The position numbers were made by a program, and so were the translations under genes. The notes under the pieces are model-generated. The model was not told the origin of the DNA, ran no database searches, and saw only the letters and a program-made list of their open reading frames with translations. Positions 7,201 to 14,725 of a stretch of 48,052 nucleotides of DNA are shown here, piece after piece. Origin of the DNA: Candidatus Eisenbacteria bacterium. GTDB lineage: Bacteria; Eisenbacteria; RBG-16-71-46; SZUA-252. The stretch lies in assembly GCA_035712245.1 (NCBI GenBank), contig DASTBC010000267.1, positions 1-48,052 on the forward strand, written 5' to 3'. Position 1 is the first letter of the stretch, and every line of letters starts with the position of its first letter.

Positions 7201-8523
7201 TCAGCGGGCTCGGGCCTGGGGCTGGCTGGAGAGGATGGTCTCGAGGCGGCGTTTCAGGTTGCCACGGATCAGGGCGTGGCTCTCCTTGGAGTACTCGCCC
7301 TGCTCCAGGCCGCGGTCGAGCGCGTCGATGAGGTAGAGGTACACGGTGGCGAGATCCTCGCCGCCGTCGCCCCGGGATCCCGACTGCGGCGCGAGCCGTG
7401 CCTGCGGCGACGCGTGGGCCCCGCCGGCCGGCGCGTGCACGCGAAGCGGCTCGGGATGCGCGGCGGTCTGGCCCCCCGGGCCGCCCGCCGCGTGGTCCGC
7501 GCTGCCCTTCGCGCCTGCTTCCTTCACCCGCCGCCCGCGCTTCGCGGCGACGATCAAGACCGCGACGATCACGAACGGCGCCGCGAGCCATGGATAGATC
7601 TTGGGATTCGACCAGAAGGACGCCCCGTGAACGCGCATCTCGATCTCGGCGCCGGTGGGAACCATCGAGGCCTCGTAGACCTCGAACTTCTTCCCTCCCT
7701 GCTCGCGCGGGCCCGTGTAGCGGAGCATTCCCGACTCGAGCTTGAGCGCGGGGTCGTTGAGCATCACCACGACCTTGTCGGTCGGGTAGTAGAGCCGGTG
7801 CGAGAGGTCCATCCGCCCCGAAAGAGGAACGTGGTACGAGAAGCTGAACGGCCGCGAGCCGGGCGGGATGGGACGGATCCCGGTGAGGTCGCGCCCCTGC
7901 ACGCGCACGGTCTGATCGTCGCCGCCGACCCCGGGCTCGAAGTTCTCGACCGAAGCGGGGAGGCCCAGGCGCACGCCGGCACTCTCGGCGTGGTTCAGTC
8001 CGGTGCCCAGGTAGGCCGTCTTCCCGTCGTTCTGGAAGATCAGGATCTCGGTGACATGGAGGTGGTCGGGATTTCGCTCCACCACGACGTGGTGATGCGT
8101 CACGCGGACCGTGCCCATCTCGCGCCCCACCTCGTAGATCACGAGGTCCTGGGTGAGCGTCTTCCCCGCCGCTTCGTGGGGGGTTCCGGGCGGGTGCACC
8201 TCGATCGGCCCCTCGGTGTAGTAGGCGCCCTTGTACTCCGTGGAGACGTAGTACGAGAGCCCCGGTTCCTCCCGCACGCCCTCGAAGCGGAACGCTCCCT
8301 TCGCGTCGGACGTGAGCGTGCTTCCCGGAAGCTCCTCCTCACCCTTCACGAGGTGGAGGGACACGGGAATACCCTTTGCCGGAGCGCGCTCCTCGCCGCG
8401 CAGCACGCGGCCCTGGATCGTCAGCGAGAGCGCGTCCGCCGGAGCCAGGATCGCCGGCGCCGCGAGCCACAGGGCGAGCGTGAGAAGACGGAGCACCGGG
8501 ACGGCCGCCGCGCGTCGCCTCAC
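7201..8523 (-). CDS. Exported carboxypeptidase-regulatory-like protein within the ccm operon
   Basis: 440 aa. It has an N-terminal signal peptide (about 1-31), then a beta-sandwich of the carboxypeptidase regulatory-like type (about 35-110: IQGRVLRGEE ... GAFRFEGV). A long beta-rich region follows, including VTHHHVVVER. One membrane helix (WLAAPFVIVAVLIVAA, around 330) leads to a Pro/Gly/His-rich linker and a C-terminal helix (VYLYLIDALDRGLEQ ... NLKRRLETILS). The bulk is predicted periplasmic with a cytoplasmic tail. The GTG start overlaps the upstream stop (GTGA, 8520-8523) and ccmA starts 10 bases downstream, so it belongs to the operon. The role is unknown; a scaffold or haem/apocytochrome chaperone is a guess from position. 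It is not one of the classical Ccm proteins. Confidence 0.75.
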   Translation of the reverse strand: MRRRAAAVPVLRLLTLALWLAAPAILAPADALSLTIQGRVLRGEERAPAKGIPVSLHLVKGEEELPGSTLTSDAKGAFRFEGVREEPGLSYYVSTEYKGAYYTEGPIEVHPPGTPHEAAGKTLTQDLVIYEVGREMGTVRVTHHHVVVERNPDHLHVTEILIFQNDGKTAYLGTGLNHAESAGVRLGLPASVENFEPGVGGDDQTVRVQGRDLTGIRPIPPGSRPFSFSYHVPLSGRMDLSHRLYYPTDKVVVMLNDPALKLESGMLRYTGPREQGGKKFEVYEASMVPTGAEIEMRVHGASFWSNPKIYPWLAAPFVIVAVLIVAAKRGRRVKEAGAKGSADHAAGGPGGQTAAHPEPLRVHAPAGGAHASPQARLAPQSGSRGDGGEDLATVYLYLIDALDRGLEQGEYSKESHALIRGNLKRRLETILSSQPQARAR

Positions 8524-8906
8524 GATCCCCTCACTCCGGCCTTGTCGCGGCGCGAGCGCTTGAACTCCTCGATCATGCGTTCCACGCGGTCTCCTCCCTC
8601 GACGACGACGGGCCTGCGGTGCGTTCTTGGAATCTCACGCTCCTCCTCCGCGATCACCTTCACCACCTCCGCCATGGCATCCTCGCGCATCCGCGCGTGG
8701 TCCTCGTCCGAGATCTTGCCGGAGTCGCGATCGAAGTCGATCTCGAGGAGGGCGCCGTAGAGCCGAGCCTTGCGCTCGTTGATGGACCGGCGGCGCGCCT
8801 CCATCTCGGGCTCCATCCACATGCGCTCGCCCCGGTAGCGAAGGAGCGGCGCGAGCACGAACGCGAGGACGGCCGCGACGAGGAGGATCTGGAGCGCGAG
8901 GGTCAT
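8520..8906 (-). CDS. Short CcmI/CycH N-domain-like protein
   Basis: 128 aa. One membrane helix (about 4-22) is followed by a charged helical region with RKARLYGALLEIDFDRDSGKIS, the pattern at the start of many CcmI-type proteins (ALxELEFDxxxGKLSxEDY). The TPR part of proteobacterial CcmI is missing, so it corresponds only to the N-terminal membrane and coiled-coil half. Its ATG overlaps the ccmH stop (ATGA, 8903-8906). It probably helps present apocytochrome or holds the maturase complex; no cysteine motif is visible. Confidence 0.7.
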   Translation of the reverse strand: MTLALQILLVAAVLAFVLAPLLRYRGERMWMEPEMEARRRSINERKARLYGALLEIDFDRDSGKISDEDHARMREDAMAEVVKVIAEEEREIPRTHRRPVVVEGGDRVERMIEEFKRSRRDKAGVRGS

Positions 8907-9463
8907 TCCTCGAGCCTCCGGAGCTCTTCCTCGGCGCGGGCCCGATACGCCGCGAGATCCTGCTCGGCCGCGGCCTGGCGCGTGCCCGGGACGGTGACCC
9001 CGCCGGTCCCGCCGGCTCCCGGCATCGAGCCCGCCCCCGCCAGCGCGAGATCGGAACGCCGGCGCACCCAGCGGCGCAGCACGAACGCCGCGATCACGAA
9101 TCCCACCAGGGTCGCGAGGAACGGAGCGACCCAGACGATCAGGTTGAAGCCCTCCGCCTTGGGTGCGCCCAGGATCACCTCGCCGTACTTGCTGACGAGC
9201 GACGCCGTGATCTGCTCTCCGTTCTTCCCCGCCTTGAGCTCGTCGGAGACGAACCCCTGCATCGTCTTCCCGGTCTCGCAGACGCATCCGCTCAGGATCT
9301 CGCCGCAGGAGCACGGGCAGATGAGCTGACTCGTGATCGCCTTCGCGGGGTCCTTCCGGCCCGCGGCGGATTCGACGGCCCAGGCAGTGCCGATCGCCGC
9401 GGCGGCGAGCGCGAGGGTGAGCGCGAGAACGGGCACGAGGAGAGGGAAGCCGGAGCGCGTCAT
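8903..9463 (-). CDS. ccmH: CcmH/CycL-like thiol protein with unusual cysteine set
   Basis: 186 aa. A signal anchor (about 8-30), then the conserved CcmH helical domain (about 40-105) and a second membrane helix (about 108-130), ending in a coiled tail. Normal CcmH has LRCxxC. Here the equivalent is LICPCSCGEILSGCVC with five cysteines (49, 51, 53, 60, 62) and no CxxC pair. Flanking features remain (FVSDELKAGKNGEQI, YGEVILGAP, equivalent to the YGDFVLxxP of CcmH), so the family call is firm. It should reduce or hold the apocytochrome CxxCH thiols. The start overlaps the ccmF stop as ATGA. Confidence 0.85.
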   Translation of the reverse strand: MTRSGFPLLVPVLALTLALAAAAIGTAWAVESAAGRKDPAKAITSQLICPCSCGEILSGCVCETGKTMQGFVSDELKAGKNGEQITASLVSKYGEVILGAPKAEGFNLIVWVAPFLATLVGFVIAAFVLRRWVRRRSDLALAGAGSMPGAGGTGGVTVPGTRQAAAEQDLAAYRARAEEELRRLEE

Positions 9464-11418
9464 GTGAGGAGCTTCTCCTCGCGCTTCAGGCGCATCCGGT
9501 CCCCGAGACAGACGATCGTGCCGAGCACCATGACCACCCCGCCGAGCCAGACCAGGCTCACGAGCGGATTGATGTAGGACTGGATGGAGGCCGAGCCGTC
9601 CTCGTTCACGCCGCCCAGGATCACGTAGAGATCCTCGGCCGGCGTCTGGAGGAGCGCCACCTCCGTCATGGGCTGCTCGCCCTTGAAGTACATCGCCTTC
9701 GCCGGGTACATCAGCGGCAGCCGCTTCCCGTCGCGCTCGACGTGGATCTCGGCGCGCGTCTGCATGGCATTCGCGACCTGCCTCTCCTGGACCCCGAGCA
9801 GGGTCAGGTTGTACGGACCGATCGCGAGCGACTGGCCCTTCTGGAGCGGCGCGTGCTCCTCCTTCTGGAAGACCGAGGACCCGAGCACGCCGACGAAGAT
9901 CAACACCACGCCCAGGTGCACGATGTAGCCGCCGTAGCGGCGCTTGTTCTTCTGCACGAGGTGGAGGAGCGCCGCGGGCGACGGCGGCTCGACGTCCTTC
10001 CGAGCCTTGATGCCGCGCGCGAACTCCATGACCACCGCTGCCGTCACGAACGCGGAGCCGAAGACACAGACGATGGGATAGATCCCCTGCACCCCGAACG
10101 GGATCGACACCAGGGTCGCGAGCACGCCCACGATCGTCGGAATCACGAAGTTCCGCTGGAGCACCGAGGCCGTGGCGCGCTTCCAGGAGAGGACCGGCCC
10201 GATCCCGGTCAGGAGCAGGAGCACGAGCGCGATCGGCACGTTCACGCGATTGAAGAACGGCGCGGACACCGAGATCTTCGCGCCGGTCACGGCCTCGCTG
10301 ACCACCGGGAACGTGGTGCCCAGGAAGGTCGCGAACGTGAGCGCGACGAAGAGCACGTTGTTGAAGAGGAACGAGCCCTCGCGTGAGACCACGGCGTCGA
10401 GCCGGTTCTCGGATTCGAGGAGCGCCTTCCGGTAGAGGATGAGCGCCGTCGCGATCGTGCTCGAGATCAGGATGAACCCCAGGAACCAGGGACCGATATT
10501 CGACTCGGCGAAGGAATGCACCGACGTGAGCACGCCCGAGCGCGTGAGGAAGGTCCCGAAGATCGAGAGCTCGAACGTGAGCACGATGAGCGCCACGTTC
10601 CATGTCTTCAGCATGCCGCGCCGCTGCTCGATCATCACCGAGTGGAGGAACGCCGTTCCCACGAGCCACGGCATGAGGGACGCGTTCTCGACCGGATCCC
10701 AGCCCCAGTAGCCTCCCCACCCCAGCTCCACGTACGCCCACCGGCCGCCCAGGAGGATCCCGAATCCCAAGAACATCCAGTTGAACAGGGTCCAGCGGCG
10801 CACCTCCTCGATCCACCGCGTGCCGGTGCGGTTCATGAGGAGCACGGCCATGCCGAACGCGAACGGAATGATGAAGCCGACGTACCCGATGTAGAGGATC
10901 GGGGGATGGATCATCATCCCCGGGTCCTGGAGCAGAGGATTCAGCCCGTTCCCGTCCGCCGGAGGTGTCGCGAGCACGCGGAAGGGGGAGCAGACGAACG
11001 CCAGGAGGCTCGTGAAGAAGACCATCACGGCGGAGACCACCATCGCGACGGCGTCGTAGAACGGATCGACACGCTTCCGGTAGCACCAGAGGAACGCGGC
11101 GCCGTAGGCGCTCAGGATCAGGAGCCAGAGGAGGAGCGATCCCTCCTGCCCGGCCCAGAGGGAGCTCACGGCGTAATGGGCCGGGAGATCGAGGCTCGTG
11201 TGCTCCGCCACGTACCGGAAGGAGAAATCCCGCTTCACGAGCACGCGGACCAGGAGCACCGTCGCGAGGAGCGTCAGGGCGCAGACGACCCACACGGCGC
11301 GGCGCCCGCTCCGGAGCGGACCGGCCATTCCCGAACGGAGCCCGACGGCGATCGAGACGACGCCGTAGCAGGAACAGAGGAACGCGAGGAAGAGGGTCAG
11401 CTTTCCGATCTCGCTCAC
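9460..11418 (-). CDS. ccmF: CcmF haem lyase
   Basis: 652 aa polytopic membrane protein. The WWD domain reads WGGYWGWDPVENASLMPWL. Conserved segments HYAVSSLWAGQEGSLLLW, LQDPGMMIHPPILYIGYVG and TFLTRSGVLTSVHSF carry the haem-ligand histidines of CcmF. It takes haem from CcmE and attaches it to CxxCH cysteines. The chosen GTG (11416-11418) overlaps the ccmE stop (GTGA); a longer ATG reading would add 15 residues that overlap ccmE. A large periplasmic domain (about residues 520-620) lies before the last helix, as usual. Confidence 0.97.
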   Translation of the reverse strand: MSEIGKLTLFLAFLCSCYGVVSIAVGLRSGMAGPLRSGRRAVWVVCALTLLATVLLVRVLVKRDFSFRYVAEHTSLDLPAHYAVSSLWAGQEGSLLLWLLILSAYGAAFLWCYRKRVDPFYDAVAMVVSAVMVFFTSLLAFVCSPFRVLATPPADGNGLNPLLQDPGMMIHPPILYIGYVGFIIPFAFGMAVLLMNRTGTRWIEEVRRWTLFNWMFLGFGILLGGRWAYVELGWGGYWGWDPVENASLMPWLVGTAFLHSVMIEQRRGMLKTWNVALIVLTFELSIFGTFLTRSGVLTSVHSFAESNIGPWFLGFILISSTIATALILYRKALLESENRLDAVVSREGSFLFNNVLFVALTFATFLGTTFPVVSEAVTGAKISVSAPFFNRVNVPIALVLLLLTGIGPVLSWKRATASVLQRNFVIPTIVGVLATLVSIPFGVQGIYPIVCVFGSAFVTAAVVMEFARGIKARKDVEPPSPAALLHLVQKNKRRYGGYIVHLGVVLIFVGVLGSSVFQKEEHAPLQKGQSLAIGPYNLTLLGVQERQVANAMQTRAEIHVERDGKRLPLMYPAKAMYFKGEQPMTEVALLQTPAEDLYVILGGVNEDGSASIQSYINPLVSLVWLGGVVMVLGTIVCLGDRMRLKREEKLLT

Positions 11419-11828
11419 GTCTTGTCCTCCCCGAGACCCTCGGCCTCGTACTTGGACGGGCACTTCGTCACGAGCTTCGACGCGTGGAGCGTCTTGTCGG
11501 AGTGGCGATAGGTCCCTTCCACGACCACCTCACGCCCGTCTCCGAAGGCGTCCGGCATGAGGCCGTCATAGACGACACCGATCGACTCCTTGCCGTCCGT
11601 CATGGCGAAGGTCAGTCGCGGGGCCTTCTGGTCGTACTGCACCGTCCCGGCCGCCACCTTGCCGTCCAGGCGGAAGCCGCCGGAGCTAGGCGCGGACCGG
11701 AGCTGCGCGAGCTCGGTGACGGAAAGGTACTGGAGACCGGTCTGCTTCACCCCCGAGAGGATCAGCCAGGCGACGGATCCGATCACCGCCAGGGTGATCA
11801 CGATGAGCCGGAGCGACGTCCGATTCAT
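11415..11828 (-). CDS. ccmE: CcmE haem chaperone, CxxxY type
   Basis: 137 aa: a signal anchor (about 5-25), then the OB-fold periplasmic domain (FRLDGKVAAGTVQYD ... LTFAMTDGKESIGVVYDGLMPDAFGDGREVVVEG, split here by an uncited stretch). The haem-attachment motif is C123-PSKY127, that is CxxxY in place of the usual HxxxY. The cysteine variant is known from some archaea and sulfate reducers. Of two close ATGs, the second (11826-11828) is preferred because AAGGA (11836-11840) lies seven bases from it but only one base from the first (11834). It is the first ccm gene of the operon, with a candidate promoter upstream. Confidence 0.95.
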   Translation of the reverse strand: MNRTSLRLIVITLAVIGSVAWLILSGVKQTGLQYLSVTELAQLRSAPSSGGFRLDGKVAAGTVQYDQKAPRLTFAMTDGKESIGVVYDGLMPDAFGDGREVVVEGTYRHSDKTLHASKLVTKCPSKYEAEGLGEDKT

Positions 11829-11878
11829 GGTCATATCCTTGATTCAGGTGGAGTTAGAGTTGCGTTCGTTTCTCGCTG

Positions 11879-11906
11879 ATTGTCGCAGAAGAGGGGCCGC
11901 AGTCAA
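11879..11906 (-). promoter_or_regulatory. Candidate sigma-70-like promoter for the ccm operon
   Basis: On the minus strand TTGACT (11901-11906) and GACAAT (11879-11884) are separated by 16 bases, a reasonable -35/-10 pair. Transcription would start near 11872, about 45 bases before the ccmE ATG. The 135-base gap between the rhomboid gene and ccmE is the largest in this run of minus-strand genes, which fits a promoter here. Confidence 0.45.
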
Positions 11907-11963
11907 GCCGAGACGGAGGGTCCGCCCACGCACCTACCGAGGTAGTACCCGCATCGGCGCGAA

Positions 11964-12635
11964 CTACGCCATCACCCGCCGGGGCCGGAAGAGCTTCACG
12001 AGAACGAGCCCCGCCACGAATCCGCCCACGTGGGCGCCCCAGGCCACGCCGCCCGACTGCCCCACGCCGAACGAGACGAGCCCGCTCAGGGCTTGGATGA
12101 CGACCCATATCACGAGGAGCACGACGGCGGGCAGCTCCATGAGCTGGATGAAGAATCCGAGGGGCACCAGCGTGACCACGCGGGCACGGGGGAAGAGGAC
12201 GGCGTAGCCCGCGAGCACCCCGGAGATCGCGCCGCTCGCGCCGACGGTCGGGATCGCGGACTCCGGCTGGAGCACGTAGTGCGTGATCCCGGCGGCCAGC
12301 CCCGTGAAGAGGTAGAACAGCAGGAATCCGACGGGCCCGAGCGCGTCCTCGACGTTGTCGCCGAAGATCCAGAGGTACCACATGTTCCCGATCAGATGGA
12401 GCCACCCGCCGTGCAGGAACATGGACGAGAAGAACGGCGTCACGAGATCGCTCAGGCGCTGCGTCTGGAGAGCGTAGGAGATCTTGGCGGGAATCAGGGC
12501 GTACGCGCTGAAGAGATCCCGCAGCTGATCCTGGGCCAGGACCTCGTACAGGAACGCGACCACGCACGCGACGATGATCGCGACGGTGACGGCGGGGAAG
12601 CTGCCGGATGGGTTCCGGTCCCGGAGCGGAATCAT
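11964..12635 (-). CDS. Rhomboid-family intramembrane serine protease
   Basis: 223 aa with six membrane helices. Catalytic serine lies in GASGA (S134), catalytic histidine in AHVGG (H202), and HLIGNM (80-85) supplies the oxyanion-hole His/Asn. FLHGGWLHLIGNMWYLWIFG and DNVED match the large subgroup of bacterial rhomboids with an extended first loop. It cleaves membrane helices within the inner membrane; the substrate is unknown. It lies 26 bases after the PAP2 gene and about 135 bases ahead of ccmE. Confidence 0.93.
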   Translation of the reverse strand: MIPLRDRNPSGSFPAVTVAIIVACVVAFLYEVLAQDQLRDLFSAYALIPAKISYALQTQRLSDLVTPFFSSMFLHGGWLHLIGNMWYLWIFGDNVEDALGPVGFLLFYLFTGLAAGITHYVLQPESAIPTVGASGAISGVLAGYAVLFPRARVVTLVPLGFFIQLMELPAVVLLVIWVVIQALSGLVSFGVGQSGGVAWGAHVGGFVAGLVLVKLFRPRRVMA

Positions 12636-12661
12636 GGGACCGGAGCCTTACTCGTCCGTGG

Positions 12662-13453
12662 TTACTTGTCGAGGGACGTGACGAGGAAGCCGAAGATCTG
12701 GCCGATGACGGCGCCGACGAGGACGTCCGAGAAGTGATGCCGGCCGCCCGCGATGCGCGAGGCGCCCACGAGCGTGGCGGCGCCGTAGCTCACGACGGCG
12801 GTGGCGCCGCCGTATTCCCTCGCGAGGACCGCGGCGGCGAGGAAGGAGTTCGCGGTGTGGCCCGACGGGAACGAGTAGTCGTCCGAGCCGTCCGGGCGGG
12901 TGCGCCCGGTGATGGACTTGAGCCCCTGCACGGTGGCGCTCGTGCCCAGGTATCCAAGACCCATGAGCCCCGCGGTCTCGACCTGCTCGTGATCGCCGGT
13001 GGCCAATCCCTGAGCCGCGAAGAGCGCGGTCCCTCCGAGCAGCGAGGCGGGGCTTCCGAGGTCGCGCCCGGCCCTCTCGAAGAAGGAGTTATCCCAGGTC
13101 CCGGGTTTGAAGGTGTCGTGGTCCAGCTTGCTCATGAAGCCTGCGGAAACCCCTCCGACCGCGCGCGGGGCGCGCAAGACGGTGCCGCTCTCCGGGAACG
13201 CGCCTGCGGGGCCGGCCACGTCCGCGGCGGCCGTGGGGGACGGCGGCGCCGTCAGGGCTGCGGCCGCGAGAGGAGCGGTTGGCGCCTCTGTCGCGGTTGC
13301 AGGCGGCGCGGAGGGCGCGGCGTCTTCGAGGGTGGCGAGGATCCCCATGGGCGCGAGCGGGTGCTCCGCCGATGCCGCGGAGGCGCGACTCGCGCCAAAG
13401 AAGCAGCAGAGGCAGACTCCCACCTTGGCGCACGCCAGCGTGAACGGCTTCAT
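12662..13453 (-). CDS. PAP2-family phosphatase, exported
   Basis: 263 aa from the ATG at 13453. A signal peptide with a Cys-rich core (about 1-26) is followed by an Ala/Pro/Thr-rich linker (about 45-95) and the PAP2 domain. The three catalytic motifs are complete: KSITGRTRP (179-187), PSGH (196-199) and SRIAGGRHHFSD (232-243, H239 and D243). These enzymes dephosphorylate lipid phosphates such as undecaprenyl pyrophosphate or phosphatidate at the outer face of the membrane. An upstream ATG at 13525 would add 24 residues before the signal peptide and is less likely. An exact GC hairpin (13481-13496) lies just upstream. Confidence 0.88.
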   Translation of the reverse strand: MKPFTLACAKVGVCLCCFFGASRASAASAEHPLAPMGILATLEDAAPSAPPATATEAPTAPLAAAALTAPPSPTAAADVAGPAGAFPESGTVLRAPRAVGGVSAGFMSKLDHDTFKPGTWDNSFFERAGRDLGSPASLLGGTALFAAQGLATGDHEQVETAGLMGLGYLGTSATVQGLKSITGRTRPDGSDDYSFPSGHTANSFLAAAVLAREYGGATAVVSYGAATLVGASRIAGGRHHFSDVLVGAVIGQIFGFLVTSLDK

Positions 13454-13480
13454 GGGATTCAGGATACCCCGGCGGGAGGT

Positions 13481-13496
13481 CCCCGCAGAAGCGGGG
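13481..13496. promoter_or_regulatory. Short perfect hairpin between divergent PAP2 and hydrolase genes
   Basis: CCCCGC and GCGGGG pair exactly around the loop AGAA. It sits 28 bases upstream of the chosen PAP2 start, within the 165-base gap shared with the divergent serine hydrolase gene. It could be a leader hairpin of the PAP2 transcript. No U-tract follows on either strand, so a classical terminator is not supported. Confidence 0.35.
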
Positions 13497-13618
13497 TTAT
13501 GGACAGCCGGCAGGCGCTGATCCATGGTCTCTATTAGAACCCTATCGGCAGCCGGAGGTTCTCACCGGATGCGATTCCCTCGGCCCCCGGTCTCCCGATA
13601 GCGTATCCTGCGCCCCCG

Positions 13619-14725
13619 ATGAGACTTCCACGCTCCCGGCCCCGGACGGGCGCCCCGCCCCGGTTTCGACGCCTCGTCTTGCCACTGGAAGTCGCTGTCA
13701 AATCATCGCTTATCCCTGGCGCGGTGATCTCCGTCGGGCGAGCCACCGGCCCCGTGTTCACGGCGTCCGTGGGACGGCGGGCCGTCCTTCCCCGGCGCGA
13801 GGCCATGACGACCGGGACCATCTTCGACCTCGCATCCCTCACGAAGCCCATGGCCACCGCCCCGCTCATCGTCGAGCGGGCCGTGCGCGGGGATCTCTCG
13901 ATGCTCGACCCGCTGGAGCGCCATCTTCCGGAGACCGCAGGACTTCCGGTCGGGTCGATCCCGCTCCACATGCTCCTCACGCACACGGCCGGGTTCGTCC
14001 CCGACAATCCGATCGAGGACTACTCGGGAAGCAAGACCGCCCTCCTCCACGCGATCGCGCGCGAGCCGCTCGAATCGGAGCCGGGGAGCCGCTTCATCTA
14101 CAGCGACGTCGGTTACGTGCTCCTCCAGCTCGTGATCGAGCGCCACGCGCGCCGGCGCCTCGACCGGGTCGCGGACGCGGAGCTCTTCCGGCCGCTCGGC
14201 TTCCGCCACACGAGATTCGGCATCCGGTCGGAGCATCTCTCGCGCACGGCGCCGACCGAGCGGGACCGCGGCCGTTTTCTCCGCGGTCGCGTGCACGACC
14301 CTCGGGCGAGGTCGCGCGCGCTCGGCGGCGTCGGCGGACACGCCGGGATGTTCGGCACCGCCGCCGAGGTCGGCCGCTACTGCGAGATGCTCCTGAGCGG
14401 CGGCATGGCGCGCGGACGCCGTGTGCTCTCGCCCGAGACCGTGCGCGCGATGACCACCGACCAGTGCGGCGGGAACCTCGGAGTCCGGAGGAGCTTCGGC
14501 TTCGACATCGAGAGCCCCTACTCCGCGCCGCGCGGGCTCCGGTTCTCCCGGAGCTCCTACGGTCACTCGGGGTGGACGGGGGTCTCCATGTGGATCGATC
14601 CCGAAGCCGGCGCGTACGTCGTGCTCCTCACGAACGCGATCCACCCGGACGGGCACAAGGATCTGAAGGCGCTCCGCGCGGAGGTCTCGACCCGGGCGGC
14701 GGAGGCGCTCGGAATCAAGGGATGA
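13619..14725 (+). CDS. Beta-lactamase-like serine hydrolase (class C fold)
   Basis: 368 aa. The three motifs of the serine beta-lactamase/DD-peptidase/esterase fold are visible: SLTK (S73, K76), YSD (161-163) in place of YxN, and HSG (316-318). GVGGHAGMFGTAAEVGRY is typical of family members that act as esterases or peptidases and not as true beta-lactamases. No clear signal peptide is present; the N-terminus is Arg-rich. Its 3' end overlaps the convergent histidine kinase gene by 11 bases. Substrate is unknown. The ATG at 13619 lacks a strong ribosome binding site. Confidence 0.88.
   Translation: MRLPRSRPRTGAPPRFRRLVLPLEVAVKSSLIPGAVISVGRATGPVFTASVGRRAVLPRREAMTTGTIFDLASLTKPMATAPLIVERAVRGDLSMLDPLERHLPETAGLPVGSIPLHMLLTHTAGFVPDNPIEDYSGSKTALLHAIAREPLESEPGSRFIYSDVGYVLLQLVIERHARRRLDRVADAELFRPLGFRHTRFGIRSEHLSRTAPTERDRGRFLRGRVHDPRARSRALGGVGGHAGMFGTAAEVGRYCEMLLSGGMARGRRVLSPETVRAMTTDQCGGNLGVRRSFGFDIESPYSAPRGLRFSRSSYGHSGWTGVSMWIDPEAGAYVVLLTNAIHPDGHKDLKALRAEVSTRAAEALGIKG

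Noticed and set aside
9464-11293. Long minus-strand frame overlapping ccmF in another phase, joined to ccmH
   Set aside because: Composition is Arg/Gly/His/Pro-rich with no domain pattern, while the CcmF phase has clear membrane helices and motifs; only the last 186 codons (CcmH) are real.
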